Shown here in pieces: positions 49,115-62,401 of a stretch of 64,000 nucleotides of DNA. This DNA comes from Paracoccus thiocyanatus (lineage in GTDB: Bacteria; Pseudomonadota; Alphaproteobacteria; Rhodobacterales; Rhodobacteraceae). The stretch's first letter is position 1; each line of letters starts with the position of its first letter. The notes under the pieces are model-generated. The model saw nothing but the letters and a program-made list of their open reading frames with translations. It was not told where the DNA came from and did no database searches. The stretch covers positions 186,001 through 250,000 of the forward strand of contig NZ_FTMK01000002.1 in NCBI RefSeq assembly GCF_900156255.1, read 5' to 3'. The position numbers and the translations under genes are program-made.

Positions 49115-49546
49115 TCAGTGCCCGTGCGATCCAAGGTCGAAACGCGCCTCGATCGGCTCGCCGTCCGGCGCGGTGGCCTGAAGCACCAGCCGCCCCCCCT
49201 CGGCGGGCTGAATGCGCGGGTCCTCGACCGCCAGGCTGTGCCCGCCGGCCGGTGCAAGCCCCAGATCGACGCGCTCCTCCGCGCGATACAGCGCGACCGT
49301 GGCGGCCATCCCTTCGGTGGAAACCGGCTCGCCGCCCATATCGGTCAGCCAGACGGTGATCGCGCCGTCAGAGGCCAGAAGCTCGACATGGTAGTCACCG
49401 GCGCTTGCGAAAAGCCCGCCGTTGGGACCGGCGGCGGTCTCGTGGGATTCGTCGCCATGGGCATGGGCGGCCACCGGCAGGATCGCACCGGCAAAGGCAG
49501 CCAGCAGGGCTGCCGCGGCAAGGCGGCCAGCGTGAAAGCGGATCAT
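49115..49546 (-). CDS. Small His-rich periplasmic protein, putative metal-binding
   Basis: 143 residues, signal peptide ~1-29 followed by AHGDESHETAAGPNGGLF and ending GSHGH. The body (YHVELLASDGAITVWLTDMGG, RVDLGLAPAGGHSL) resembles the small beta-domain found at the start of CzcB/CusB-type adaptors. Histidines at both ends suggest copper or zinc binding. Encoded directly downstream of the thiocyanate dehydrogenase-like gene, a position suited to a copper chaperone. I recognise no named family. Confidence 0.65.
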   Translation of the reverse strand: MIRFHAGRLAAAALLAAFAGAILPVAAHAHGDESHETAAGPNGGLFASAGDYHVELLASDGAITVWLTDMGGEPVSTEGMAATVALYRAEERVDLGLAPAGGHSLAVEDPRIQPAEGGRLVLQATAPDGEPIEARFDLGSHGH

Positions 49547-49573
49547 GGAACTAGCTCCTGTGGGATAGGATGG

Positions 49574-49613
49574 GCGCCGCCGGACGCCAAAGGGAGGACG
49601 CGGCCGGCGGCGC
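49574..49613 (-). terminator. Long hairpin after the thiocyanate dehydrogenase-like gene
   Basis: Perfect 10-bp stem GCGCCGCCGG/CCGGCGGCGC with a 20-nt loop, 7 bases beyond the stop and ahead of the downstream genes of the same operon. No U-run. It probably stabilises the upstream message or attenuates read-through rather than ending all transcription. Confidence 0.55.
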
Positions 49614-49620
49614 TCTTTCG

Positions 49621-51084
49621 TCAGACCGAAGTGCTGCGCGAGGCCTTGAGCCCCTCCCAGCTTTCGGGGACGACCACGTGGTCGTGGTGGCCGGCGGGGC
49701 TTGGAAGCCGGGCCACGATCTCGTCGGTATCCGCGTCAATCACCACCAGACCCGACTGGCCCGACTGGTTTCCGGAATATACCGTCGTGATGTATTTTCC
49801 GTCCGTCGTGCAGTCGCATGTATGCGGGTCCGGCCCCGTGTCCCATTGGGCGACGACCTTCCAGGTCTTTGGATCGACCTTGCAGATGAAGCCGTTATTG
49901 GGCTTGCGCGCCCAGATGGTAAAGAACACCCATCGCGAATCCGGGACGTTGCCCATGTGCAAGGGCAGGTATTTGTCGCCGAAGCCTTCGACAAAGGCCT
50001 CTTTCTTCCATTTCATCGGGTCCGGGTCTTCCGAGCGGTATACCGCGATATTGTTTTGCAGCACGTTGTTGCAGGCCAGGAAGAATTCGCCCGAGGTGAT
50101 GAAGCCCGCCTCGTGCAGCGGCGTCAGCACCGAGGGGATCGAATAGGTCCAGCTTGTCCCCTGCTGGCGCACCAGTTCGAAATGGTCCGGCGCGCCCTTG
50201 GCGGTCGAAAGCAGGGCCAGCGGCTCCCATGTCTCGGTGTTGACGATGACGCAGCACCCGTGCCGACGGATCAGGATCGCCCCCAGCGGAAGCTTGGGGT
50301 GCCAGGTCCAGGCATCGACGAACACCGCCGTGGGATCGGCCGGCATCAGCTCTTCGCCCAGCATCGCCTCGTGGCTGGTCTTCATCCCCTTGCGGCCTTC
50401 ATAGTCGAAGCGCCCGGTCGATGCGTCAGGGAAGATATGCTGGATCGTCAACTCGCGCGCGTTCGGATCATAGTCGGCGCGGAACGCTTTGACGATCTTG
50501 GGATCGTCGTCGATGGTGGTGATCAGCACCATGTCCTTCTGCCCATCGGCAAAGGCCACGTATTTTTCAGCGTTCGGCCCCACCCCGATCGAGACGTGCA
50601 CGCCAAGCGCCATTCCCGTGGTCGCCGAGATGTCGTTGACGACCGAGATCGAGTTCTGCGTCCCCGACCCGTCATAGCGCATCTTGTACATCTTGAAATC
50701 GCCGCGGTCGCGCCATTCGGGCGAGTTCTCGTTGACATAGGGCGCGCCCGGAGGCTGCATCGTCTGGTAGAAATCGAAGCCCTTATAGGGGTCCGCCGAC
50801 GGCATGGCCGCGATATGGTGCGGAATGGGCAGGTCGACGCCCGCGCGGCCGTAGTTATACCACGCCAGCGTTTCCGGCACGCTCAGGTCAAGCGCGGATA
50901 CCGTGCCGCTATACTTGCCCGGCAGCAGCAGGACGTTGCCCTTGAACTTCTTGAACAGTTCATAGGTGCCCTCTCCGGTCGCGTCATGCACCGCCGACAG
51001 CGCCTTGCCGGCGACCCCGCCGCCCATGACAAGACCGGCACCCGCGGCCAAAGATCCACGAAGATAATTGCGCCTGTTGATCAT
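49621..51084 (-). CDS. Thiocyanate dehydrogenase-like copper enzyme, Tat-exported
   Basis: 487 residues. Tat signal RRNYLRGSLAAGAGLVMGGG (4-23), then a seven-bladed-propeller-like chain related to the N-terminal domain of nitrous oxide reductase. It lacks the C-terminal CuA cupredoxin domain, ruling out NosZ. Candidate copper ligands are His89/90 (LPIPHHIAAMPS), His163, His324 (TPLHEAG), His376 (LPLHMGN), His421 (PDPHTCD) and His466/467/469 (AGHHDHV); Lys57, Glu239, Asp257 are candidate active-site residues. Their order and spacing agree with the ligand pattern I recall for the Thioalkalivibrio trinuclear copper enzyme, which converts thiocyanate and water to cyanate and sulfur. Neighbouring copper, cytochrome and sulfur genes support it. 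The alternative is an uncharacterised propeller oxidase. Confidence 0.78.
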   Translation of the reverse strand: MINRRNYLRGSLAAGAGLVMGGGVAGKALSAVHDATGEGTYELFKKFKGNVLLLPGKYSGTVSALDLSVPETLAWYNYGRAGVDLPIPHHIAAMPSADPYKGFDFYQTMQPPGAPYVNENSPEWRDRGDFKMYKMRYDGSGTQNSISVVNDISATTGMALGVHVSIGVGPNAEKYVAFADGQKDMVLITTIDDDPKIVKAFRADYDPNARELTIQHIFPDASTGRFDYEGRKGMKTSHEAMLGEELMPADPTAVFVDAWTWHPKLPLGAILIRRHGCCVIVNTETWEPLALLSTAKGAPDHFELVRQQGTSWTYSIPSVLTPLHEAGFITSGEFFLACNNVLQNNIAVYRSEDPDPMKWKKEAFVEGFGDKYLPLHMGNVPDSRWVFFTIWARKPNNGFICKVDPKTWKVVAQWDTGPDPHTCDCTTDGKYITTVYSGNQSGQSGLVVIDADTDEIVARLPSPAGHHDHVVVPESWEGLKASRSTSV

Positions 51085-51088
51085 GGTA

Positions 51089-51760
51089 TCAGTTTCCCTG
51101 TTGTGCTGCGCTGATAAGTTCGAGATCGCCGTCCATCCAATCCCGCTGTCCGACAAAGGTCCGAACGACCTTTCCTTCTGCGTCGATCAGGTACGATGTC
51201 GGCAGGCCCCGGAAACCAAGCCGGTTCGACAGGCCTTCGGGCGTGAAGACGTTGTTTGGCGCCACATACATCGGCGTATCAAGTTTCTCTTCGGCCTTGA
51301 TGATATTGACGGTGCGCACCGTTTCGGGAATTTGCGCCTCGGGACCGCCAAGCAAGGCAGTACCGACGGAATCCGAATTGGCAAAGACGATGTTCAAATC
51401 CTTGCCGGCGGCAAACTTCTCGATATTGCTCAATTCGGCAACCGAGGCGGGCGCCGCGCTGATGAAAAAGGTCAGCAGCGTGGGCTTGCCCGATGCAATG
51501 TCGCCCAGCGTCAGTTCCTTTCCCTCAAGATCGAAAAGCTGCACGTCCATGGGAAATTCGTCGCCCGGCTGAAGGCCCGCTGGGAATACCTCGCCGCCGA
51601 CTTCCTCGGCCGCCGGAAATGAACCGTCATCCCCGGCAGCATAGACCGGCAGCGCCATGGTCATTCCGACAAAAGCCGCAACGACCCCGGCTCGCGAAAG
51701 AAACCGCGTCCCTACAGGCGCCGGAGTTTTATCAACTCCGGTCGGATGTTTATCATGCAT
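51089..51760 (-). CDS. Thioredoxin-fold TlpA/SCO-like protein lacking the active-site cysteines
   Basis: 223 residues. Membrane anchor or signal ~24-43, then a TlpA/AhpC-type fold: QPGDEFPMDVQLFDLEGKELTLGDIASGKPTLLTFFIS, a helix VAELSNIEKFAAGKDL, and the cis-Pro loop GFRGLPTSYLIDAEGKVVRTFVGQ. Where CxxC should stand (after TFFIS) the sequence is Ala-Ala-Pro-Ala-Ser (102-106), so it cannot be a thiol oxidoreductase or use a SCO-type Cys copper site. Cotranscribed with the dehydrogenase (4-base gap) and first in the operon, suggesting a chaperone or scaffold. GGGGGGAGTG precedes the ATG. Confidence 0.82.
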   Translation of the reverse strand: MHDKHPTGVDKTPAPVGTRFLSRAGVVAAFVGMTMALPVYAAGDDGSFPAAEEVGGEVFPAGLQPGDEFPMDVQLFDLEGKELTLGDIASGKPTLLTFFISAAPASVAELSNIEKFAAGKDLNIVFANSDSVGTALLGGPEAQIPETVRTVNIIKAEEKLDTPMYVAPNNVFTPEGLSNRLGFRGLPTSYLIDAEGKVVRTFVGQRDWMDGDLELISAAQQGN

Positions 51761-52175
51761 TTCACTCCCCCCTTTCGGTATTCCGGGCGCAAGCCCGGAA
51801 AGCACAACGGCCAATGGCCGCCGTTCCGATATCATCTGGATTGATAAGCCGCTGCGATGTAGCCACACGCCGCGAAACGATATCCGGGATGAACACCCGG
51901 TCTATACAGGAATCTCAGGTTACTGCTTCTGCCGATGCCGGCCCGTGAACGGTTGGTTTGGCCGCCACGAATCAGACCATAGGATGACATCTAAAATCGC
52001 GCAACAATTAATATTAAAAAAACGTGATGTTATAGTTTCGATAATACGCATTTACGTTTATCAATTGTTTTCGTGCCGTATTGCGGGGTTGCGACCAAGG
52101 CGGGTCTCATGCGACATTGCAGATAATGTTGCAGCGTCTTGCTGCGGGCCCAGCCACTGAACCCGAGGCCGCCGA
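51761..52175. other. Divergent control region of the thiocyanate locus (415 bp)
   Basis: No gene is supported. It separates the minus-strand operon from the ArsR gene, and 51985-52070 is markedly AT-rich. An imperfect palindrome at 52040-52062 (GATAATACG against CGTTTATC) and the clear inverted repeat at 52111-52132 are candidate operators; both promoters should lie here. Confidence 0.6.
52111..52132. promoter_or_regulatory. Candidate ArsR-type operator
   Basis: Arms GCGACATT and AATGTTGC (7 of 8 paired) around a 6-base spacer; the core ACATT/AATGT is perfect. The size suits ArsR/BigR dimers, and it sits 43 bases before the ArsR start. Confidence 0.55.
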
Positions 52176-52565
52176 ATGCAGCAAATCGCGCCCTTTACGT
52201 TGATGGATCTGGTCCTGGCCGCGGGCGAGGACCGGCTGGTGCTGAACCCGTTTTCCACTCCCCGCGAACAGCAGCGCGCCGTCTCGTCGGCCGCCGGGGT
52301 GTTCAAGGCGCTGGGGCACGAAGGGCGGCTTCGGATCCTGTGCCACCTGGCGGTGCGCGAATGCAGCGTGTCGGAGCTTGAGAACCTGATCGACGCCAGA
52401 CAATCCGTGGTCAGCCAGCACCTGGCCCGGCTCAAGGCGGATCAATTGGTGCTCGCCCGCCGCGAAGGCCATACCATCTATTATTCGATCGGCGACAAGC
52501 GGATTGCCGACCTGCTTCGTGCGTTTGTGGTCCACCAGCACCAGGCGTTCGGCGGGACACGTTAA
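52176..52565 (+). CDS. ArsR-family repressor, BigR/SqrR-like
   Basis: 129 residues. Winged helix with ALGHEGRLRILCHLAVRECSVSELENL, recognition helix SVVSQHLARLKADQLV and wing RREGHTIYYSIGDKRI. BigR/SqrR repressors sense persulfides through two cysteines, one in the LCHL segment and one near the C-terminus. Here Cys56 (ILCHL) and Cys63 (RECS) are present, but the C-terminal site reads LLRAFVVHQ, without Cys. So sensing may use Cys56-Cys63 or a different signal. Divergent from the thiocyanate operon, followed by the YeeE gene (13-bp gap). Confidence 0.85.
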   Translation: MQQIAPFTLMDLVLAAGEDRLVLNPFSTPREQQRAVSSAAGVFKALGHEGRLRILCHLAVRECSVSELENLIDARQSVVSQHLARLKADQLVLARREGHTIYYSIGDKRIADLLRAFVVHQHQAFGGTR

Positions 52566-52578
52566 ACGGGGGGAAACG

Positions 52579-53625
52579 ATGGGAGGAGAAGGCGAAGTTG
52601 CGGTGCAGCTTGCCCTGGTTGGCCTGTTATGCGGCGCCCTGCTGGGCGGCGCATCGCGCGTCACGGATTTCTGCTCTTTGGGCGCGTTGGAAACGGCAAT
52701 GCTGGGCCGGGACTTTCGCCGATTGCATATCTGGGCGGTCGCGCTGGGCGTGGCGATCGTCGGAACCCAGATCGGTGTCCGCGCCGGCTTTGTCGATCTT
52801 CAGCGGACGATTTATCATTCGGTGATCTGGAACCCCGTCGCCAGCATATCCGGCGGCCTTGTCTTTGGTTATGGCATGGCCTTGGCCGGGAATTGCGGCT
52901 TCGGCGCCGCGGTCAAGGCCGGAAGCGGCGATATCCGGTCCTTCATCCTGCTGGGGGTGATCGGAGTTTCGTCCTATGTCACCCTGTCCGGACCCCTGGC
53001 CCCTTTGCGGATAGCGATCTTTCCCCAATGGGAGGAAACCGAGCCGAACGGATTTGGGGTCGCGGTCGGGAAACTGACCGGGTTGCCTGCGGATTTTCTG
53101 GGCCTTCTGCTTGGCCTTGCATTCATCCTTTGGGGCATTACCCGTCCGGCGATTTCACGCTCGCCGGCCGCGATCTGCGGCTCGGTCGGCGTCGGGCTTG
53201 CGGTCGCGCTCAGCCTGATCGGCACCTCGGTGATTCACGACAACAGCGCCGCCGCGATTTATGTCGAGGGTCCGGCCTTTACCGCCCCCGTCGGCAGAAC
53301 CATCCTATATGTGATGACCTCGACGGGAACGGTCCCCAGCTATTCCGTAGGGGCGGTTTTCGGCACCATCCTTGGGGCTTTCATCGTGTGCTTTTTCCGC
53401 GGCGAGCTTTATTGGGAATCCTGCGACGATGTGCGCGAGTTCGGCCGGCAGCTATGCGGCGCGGCGCTGATGGGCGCGGGGGGCGCGATCGCCGCCGGCT
53501 GTACCATCGGACAGGGGCTGACCGCGACGGCAACCCTGTCCTGGTCCGGGCCCGTCACGCTGCTGGCCATCTGCGCCGGGGCCTATGTCGGCTTGCAGCA
53601 ACTCGTCGCGCAGGCCGAGCCGTAA
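52579..53625 (+). CDS. YeeE/YedE-family sulfur (thiosulfate/sulfane) transporter
   Basis: 348 residues, about nine or ten helices. Two family signatures with conserved Cys are clear: FGYGMALAGNCGFGAAVKAG and GGAIAAGCTIGQGLTATATL. YeeE transports thiosulfate through such cysteines; homologues are common in sulfur-oxidation loci. Here it probably moves a reduced sulfur species across the inner membrane. The frame can be extended upstream into the ArsR gene (52504), but the ATG at 52579 follows ArsR directly with a G-rich site. Confidence 0.9.
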   Translation: MGGEGEVAVQLALVGLLCGALLGGASRVTDFCSLGALETAMLGRDFRRLHIWAVALGVAIVGTQIGVRAGFVDLQRTIYHSVIWNPVASISGGLVFGYGMALAGNCGFGAAVKAGSGDIRSFILLGVIGVSSYVTLSGPLAPLRIAIFPQWEETEPNGFGVAVGKLTGLPADFLGLLLGLAFILWGITRPAISRSPAAICGSVGVGLAVALSLIGTSVIHDNSAAAIYVEGPAFTAPVGRTILYVMTSTGTVPSYSVGAVFGTILGAFIVCFFRGELYWESCDDVREFGRQLCGAALMGAGGAIAAGCTIGQGLTATATLSWSGPVTLLAICAGAYVGLQQLVAQAEP

Positions 53626-53657
53626 GCCGGCGCAGCAATGCTTCAAGGGTGATCGGA

Positions 53658-53693
53658 TCTATCCATCCGCGGCCATTGCCGCGCCTGGATAGA
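53658..53693 (+). terminator. Hairpin after yeeE-like gene
   Basis: Arms TCTATCCA and TGGATAGA, then a 2x2 internal loop and CGCGGC/GCCGCG around a CATT loop: 14 paired bases. 32 bases after the stop; no U-run. Confidence 0.6.
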
Positions 53694-53785
53694 ATTGGTC
53701 CGGGGGACGCGCAAATCCCGCAGCCTCGAAAAGGCTTGGGATATCGGGTTCACTTGCAGTTAGGGGATCGCCACGGGCGTGATGT

Positions 53786-53872
53786 TGGTGCGGTCGAGAA
53801 GACTCGAACTTCCACTCCGGTTAAGGAACAGCGACCTCAACGCTGCGCGTCTACCAATTCCGCCACGACCGC
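53786..53872 (-). tRNA. tRNA-Leu (anticodon GAG)
   Basis: 87 nt including an encoded CCA. The acceptor stem GCGGTCG pairs with CGACCGC, discriminator A and CCA follow. The D-arm has GCGGAATTGGTAGACGC, the anticodon loop TTGAGGT (anticodon at 53838-53836) is closed by CAGCG/CGCTG, the variable arm is long as in class II tRNAs, and the T-loop reads TTCGAGT. It decodes CUC and CUU. Confidence 0.95.
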
Positions 53873-53949
53873 ACTTTCGTAGGCTCGGGTCTCATAGACG
53901 CTTGCGCGGCGGATGAAAAGGGCATTTTTCGCCCGCCGCGCGTTTCTTT

Positions 53950-57711
<3,762 letters not shown>

Positions 57712-57823
57712 GGTTCGGTCCGCGCTTTATGGAATGTGTTCTATAGCCGCAGATCGCCGATTAGGGAAATTCAACATCCGCAGAATGATCTTGCACGGAA
57801 TTCATGACCGCCCCGGCCATTTC

Positions 57824-57874
57824 CTTCTTTCGTGCGGAAATATCCTCGGGGGTGTGGGGGCAGACAGCCCCCAC
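57824..57874 (+). repeat. Dispersed box, copy B, with hairpin
   Basis: CTTCTTTCGTG, two differing bases, then AAATATCCTCGGGGG repeats copy A (5234-5262). A perfect 8-bp hairpin GTGGGGGC/GCCCCCAC follows at 57854-57874. Unlike copy A it lies between divergent genes (metH and lipB), so it is not simply a terminator. Confidence 0.6.
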
Positions 57875-57935
57875 CGCCGCCCGCGACGCAAACCGGCCCT
57901 TGCCCAGGATGCCCGTCCGGTCCTATCTGGCGCCC

Positions 57936-58592
57936 ATGACCGAATGGATCACCGCCCCCGGCCTGACCGACTACCAGGAAGCCACGGCCTTCATGGAGGC
58001 GCGCGCGGCCGCCATCGCCCAGGGCCGGGCGGACGAGCTGGTCTGGCTGGTCGAACACCCGCCGCTCTACACCGCCGGCACCTCGGCCAGGCCGGCGGAC
58101 CTGCTTGCCCCCCGCTTTGCGGTGCACCAGACCGGGCGCGGCGGGCAATATACCTATCACGGCCCCGGACAGCGCGTGGTCTATGTCATGCTGGACCTGA
58201 ACCGGCGCGGCCGCGACGTGCGCGCCTTTGTCAGGGCGCTGGAATCCTGGGTCATCGACACGCTGGCCGAATTCAACCTGCGCGGCGAAATCCGCGACGG
58301 CCGCGTCGGCGTCTGGATCGCCCGGCCCGACAAGGCCCCCCTGCCCGACGGCACCATGCGCGAGGACAAGATCGCCGCCATCGGCGTCAAGCTGCGCCGC
58401 TGGGTCAGCTTTCACGGCCTTGCCATCAATGTCGAGCCGGACCTGGACCATTACGACGGCATCGTGCCCTGCGGCATCCAGGGTCATGGCGTCACCAGCC
58501 TGGTCGACATGGGCCTGCCGGTGGGCATGGCCGATCTGGACCTGGCGCTGCGCCTGAACTTCGCCGCCAACTTCCCGCCCCTGCCCGGCTGA
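57936..58592 (+). CDS. lipB: Octanoyltransferase
   Basis: 218 residues. Moves octanoyl from ACP to lipoyl domains. [17 protein letters not shown], the [21 protein letters not shown] block, catalytic Lys in [14 protein letters not shown] and Cys in [15 protein letters not shown] are conserved. The first family-like Met is at 57936; one at 57909 is also possible. Monocistronic, 153 bp before cycA. Confidence 0.95.
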   Translation: MTEWITAPGLTDYQEATAFMEARAAAIAQGRADELVWLVEHPPLYTAGTSARPADLLAPRFAVHQTGRGGQYTYHGPGQRVVYVMLDLNRRGRDVRAFVRALESWVIDTLAEFNLRGEIRDGRVGVWIARPDKAPLPDGTMREDKIAAIGVKLRRWVSFHGLAINVEPDLDHYDGIVPCGIQGHGVTSLVDMGLPVGMADLDLALRLNFAANFPPLPG

Positions 58593-58745
58593 CTGCGCGG
58601 CTTTTCTGCGTTGCGACATATTCACCGGGCTTTGCTCTGCGACTTTTTTACGGTATTCGGACGGCTGGACGCATGATAGCCCTGTTACGCGGGTAGCGGA
58701 GAGGTCCGTTCCCCGCGCAAAGAGCGATACCCAAGAGGAACCGCG

Positions 58746-59219
58746 ATGAAGATCAGCATCTATGCCACTCTCGCCTCCCTGTCCCTCGCCCTGCCGGCCA
58801 TGGCCCAGGACGCTGGCGACGCCACCAAGGGAGAGAAGGAATTCAACAAGTGCAAGGCTTGCCACATGGTTCAGGCGCCTGACGGCACCAATGTCGTCAA
58901 GGGGGGCAAGACCGGCCCGAACCTTTACGGCGTCGTGGGCCGCAAGATCGCCTCGGTCGAAGGCTTCAAATACGGCGACGGCATTCTTGAAGTGGCCGAA
59001 AAGAACCCGGACATGGTTTGGACCGAGGAAGCCCTGGTCGAATACATGACCGATCCCAAGCCCTGGCTGGTCGAACAGACCGGCGATTCGGCGGCCAAGA
59101 CCAAGATGACCTTCAAGCTGGGCAAGAATCAGGCCGACGTGGCCGCGTTCCTGGCCAAGCACTCGCCCGACGCGGGCGCAGAGGCCGAAGCCGCCCCGGC
59201 CGAAGCCGAAGCGAACTGA
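58746..59219 (+). CDS. cycA: Cytochrome c550
   Basis: 157 residues, signal peptide 1-20 (ALPAMA). Heme site Cys36-KA-Cys39-His40, axial Met121 in AKTKMTFKLGKNQAD. The sequence, including GEKEFNKCKACHM and KTGPNLYGVVGRKIAS, is nearly that of Paracoccus c550, with a similar acidic/Ala tail. It carries electrons from the bc1 complex and periplasmic dehydrogenases to aa3 oxidase. It would also be a natural acceptor for the thiocyanate dehydrogenase-like enzyme. A perfect 14-bp terminator isolates it from the oxidase gene. Confidence 0.97.
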   Translation: MKISIYATLASLSLALPAMAQDAGDATKGEKEFNKCKACHMVQAPDGTNVVKGGKTGPNLYGVVGRKIASVEGFKYGDGILEVAEKNPDMVWTEEALVEYMTDPKPWLVEQTGDSAAKTKMTFKLGKNQADVAAFLAKHSPDAGAEAEAAPAEAEAN

Positions 59220-59245
59220 CCTGCGCGGGCGGCAAGCCCGCGACA

Positions 59246-59286
59246 GCCGCACCCCTGCGGCAAAAGCGCGCAGGGGTGCGGCTTTT
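59246..59286 (+). terminator. Rho-independent terminator of cycA
   Basis: Perfect 14-bp stem (GCCGCACCCCTGCG with CGCAGGGGTGCGGC), 9-nt loop, then TTTT; 26 bases after the cycA stop. The clearest terminator in the window. Confidence 0.9.
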
Positions 59287-59314
59287 AGTCCCTTCTTCGC
59301 ATTGCGAGGGATAG

Positions 59315-61063
<1,749 letters not shown>

Positions 61064-61078
61064 TCGCGCATCAAGCAG

Positions 61079-61573
61079 ATGCCTTATGTCTGGCACGACA
61101 CGGCCCCGGAGGAATCCGGGGCCGTCTGTTTTCAGCTCAAGCTTTGGCCGCATCGCTCGCTGTCGCGCCAGGGTTTCGTCTGGGTGATCGGCCTGACTGC
61201 CGGCGGATTGGCGCTGCCGCTTCTGGCCCTGCTTGGCTCGGCGGTGGTCTGGGGGCTTTTGCCCTTTGCGCTGCTGGCGGTCTGGGGGTTGTGGCAGGGA
61301 ATCGCCCGCAGCTACGGCACCCCGCACGAGGTCATGTGGCTGTCGCGGGATCGGCTGGAACTGCTGCGCAGCGATCCGGGCCGGCCCGACCGGACCTGGC
61401 GGACCAACCCCTATTGGGTGCGCGTCGGCCTGCGCCCCGGCGGCCCGGTCGAGGATTACCTTGTCCTGACCGACGGCCAGCGCGAGGTCGAATTGGGCGC
61501 ATTCCTGTCACCGGAAGAGCGGGTGGCGCTGCGGGACGAATTGGAGCGGCGCCTGGCCGGGCTGCGGCGCTAA
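61079..61573 (+). CDS. DUF2244 integral membrane protein
   Basis: 164 residues. Two helices near 36-55 and 57-75 follow CFQLKLWPHRSLSRQGFVWVIG, the usual DUF2244 opening, then RDRLELLRSDPG and NPYWVRVGL. Family function is unknown; such genes commonly sit near cytochrome oxidase genes. Its first codons overlap a terminator-like hairpin, so expression may depend on read-through from ctaD. Confidence 0.85.
   Translation: MPYVWHDTAPEESGAVCFQLKLWPHRSLSRQGFVWVIGLTAGGLALPLLALLGSAVVWGLLPFALLAVWGLWQGIARSYGTPHEVMWLSRDRLELLRSDPGRPDRTWRTNPYWVRVGLRPGGPVEDYLVLTDGQREVELGAFLSPEERVALRDELERRLAGLRR
61100..61125 (+). terminator. Terminator-like hairpin inside the DUF2244 gene 5' end
   Basis: Perfect 10-bp stem ACGGCCCCGG/CCGGGGCCGT, 6-nt loop, then CTGTTTT. 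It starts 37 bases after the ctaD stop and falls within codons 8-16 of the DUF2244 gene. Confidence 0.65.
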
Positions 61574-61692
61574 GGCCGCCACCCGCCGGCTTGGCAAATC
61601 GGATGCGACGCGGCGGACTGCGACGGCCCAAGGCTGCACAAGCGGCGCCGCGGATCCGTGCGCGACGCTGCCTGTTCAGGACCAGGTGCGGG

Positions 61693-62241
61693 TCAGAAAC
61701 GGAACCCGGCCAAAATCTGGGTGCTTTCGCCGGTGGCCCGCAGGCCCAGGGTGAACTTGTCCACGGACAGGGTCACGACCGCGCCGAAATTGCCCTTATA
61801 GTCGGTGTCGGGTTCTTCATCGGCATAGCACTGAAAACCCAAGTAGGAATCGGCGCAATCGGCAAAGGATTCGCGCACCCCCAGCAAAAGGGCGGCATCG
61901 GTCCGGAAACGCCCGTTATCCATCAGATTGCCGCCGATCAGGAAGTTGTAAGAGGTCGCCTGCTTCGGCCGGTCATCCATGCCCCAGGTCGAATCGAGCA
62001 TCGTTCCTTCGCGGCCGATATCGAAGCCCAGGATCAATTTGCTGTCCGGCCGCTGGTGCAGGAAACCGAAGGAGAACGGCGTATCGTCATTTTCCAGCGG
62101 CCCATCGTCATTGGCCGCGCCCGCCCCGATGTAAAAGGTGTTGCGCAGCGTCGTGCCCTGCTGGCTGTCGTCCTGTGCCTGGGCATGGCCGGCGGCGATG
62201 GCAAGCGGCAGGCAAAGGCCTAGGACCTGGAAAATCTTCAT
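61693..62241 (-). CDS. Small outer-membrane beta-barrel-like protein, unknown
   Basis: 182 residues, signal peptide 1-22 (AGHAQA). Alternating hydrophobic/polar strands (NTFYIGAGAANDDG, LILGFDIGREG, FGAVVTLSVDKFTLGLRATG) and a terminal aromatic in ILAGFRF fit an eight-stranded outer-membrane barrel. Two cysteines in FADCADSYLGFQCYAD could form a loop disulfide. I recognise no named family. Monocistronic, followed by no clear terminator. Confidence 0.65.
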   Translation of the reverse strand: MKIFQVLGLCLPLAIAAGHAQAQDDSQQGTTLRNTFYIGAGAANDDGPLENDDTPFSFGFLHQRPDSKLILGFDIGREGTMLDSTWGMDDRPKQATSYNFLIGGNLMDNGRFRTDAALLLGVRESFADCADSYLGFQCYADEEPDTDYKGNFGAVVTLSVDKFTLGLRATGESTQILAGFRF

Positions 62242-62401
62242 ACTGGTTACTCACTGGCTTGAGGAATGGGGATGCCTGCTAGCACGGAGAACCTCTGGGA
62301 CAAAGCAGAGATTCAAGACAATTCGTTACAGTTTCCTTTCCCGCCCCCCTTTCCGGCGCGGATCCCCGTTGGCGCGGCATTGCGGCGCGCAATAGGCTGT
62401 T

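Noticed and set aside
49621-51084. Nitrous oxide reductase (nosZ)
   Set aside because: The propeller is related but the CuA cupredoxin domain is absent, the double-His opening differs, and no nos genes are nearby.
57712-57935. Cobalamin or SAM riboswitch before metH
   Set aside because: No B12-box-like or SAM-riboswitch core was visible; the gap contains a dispersed repeat with a hairpin instead.
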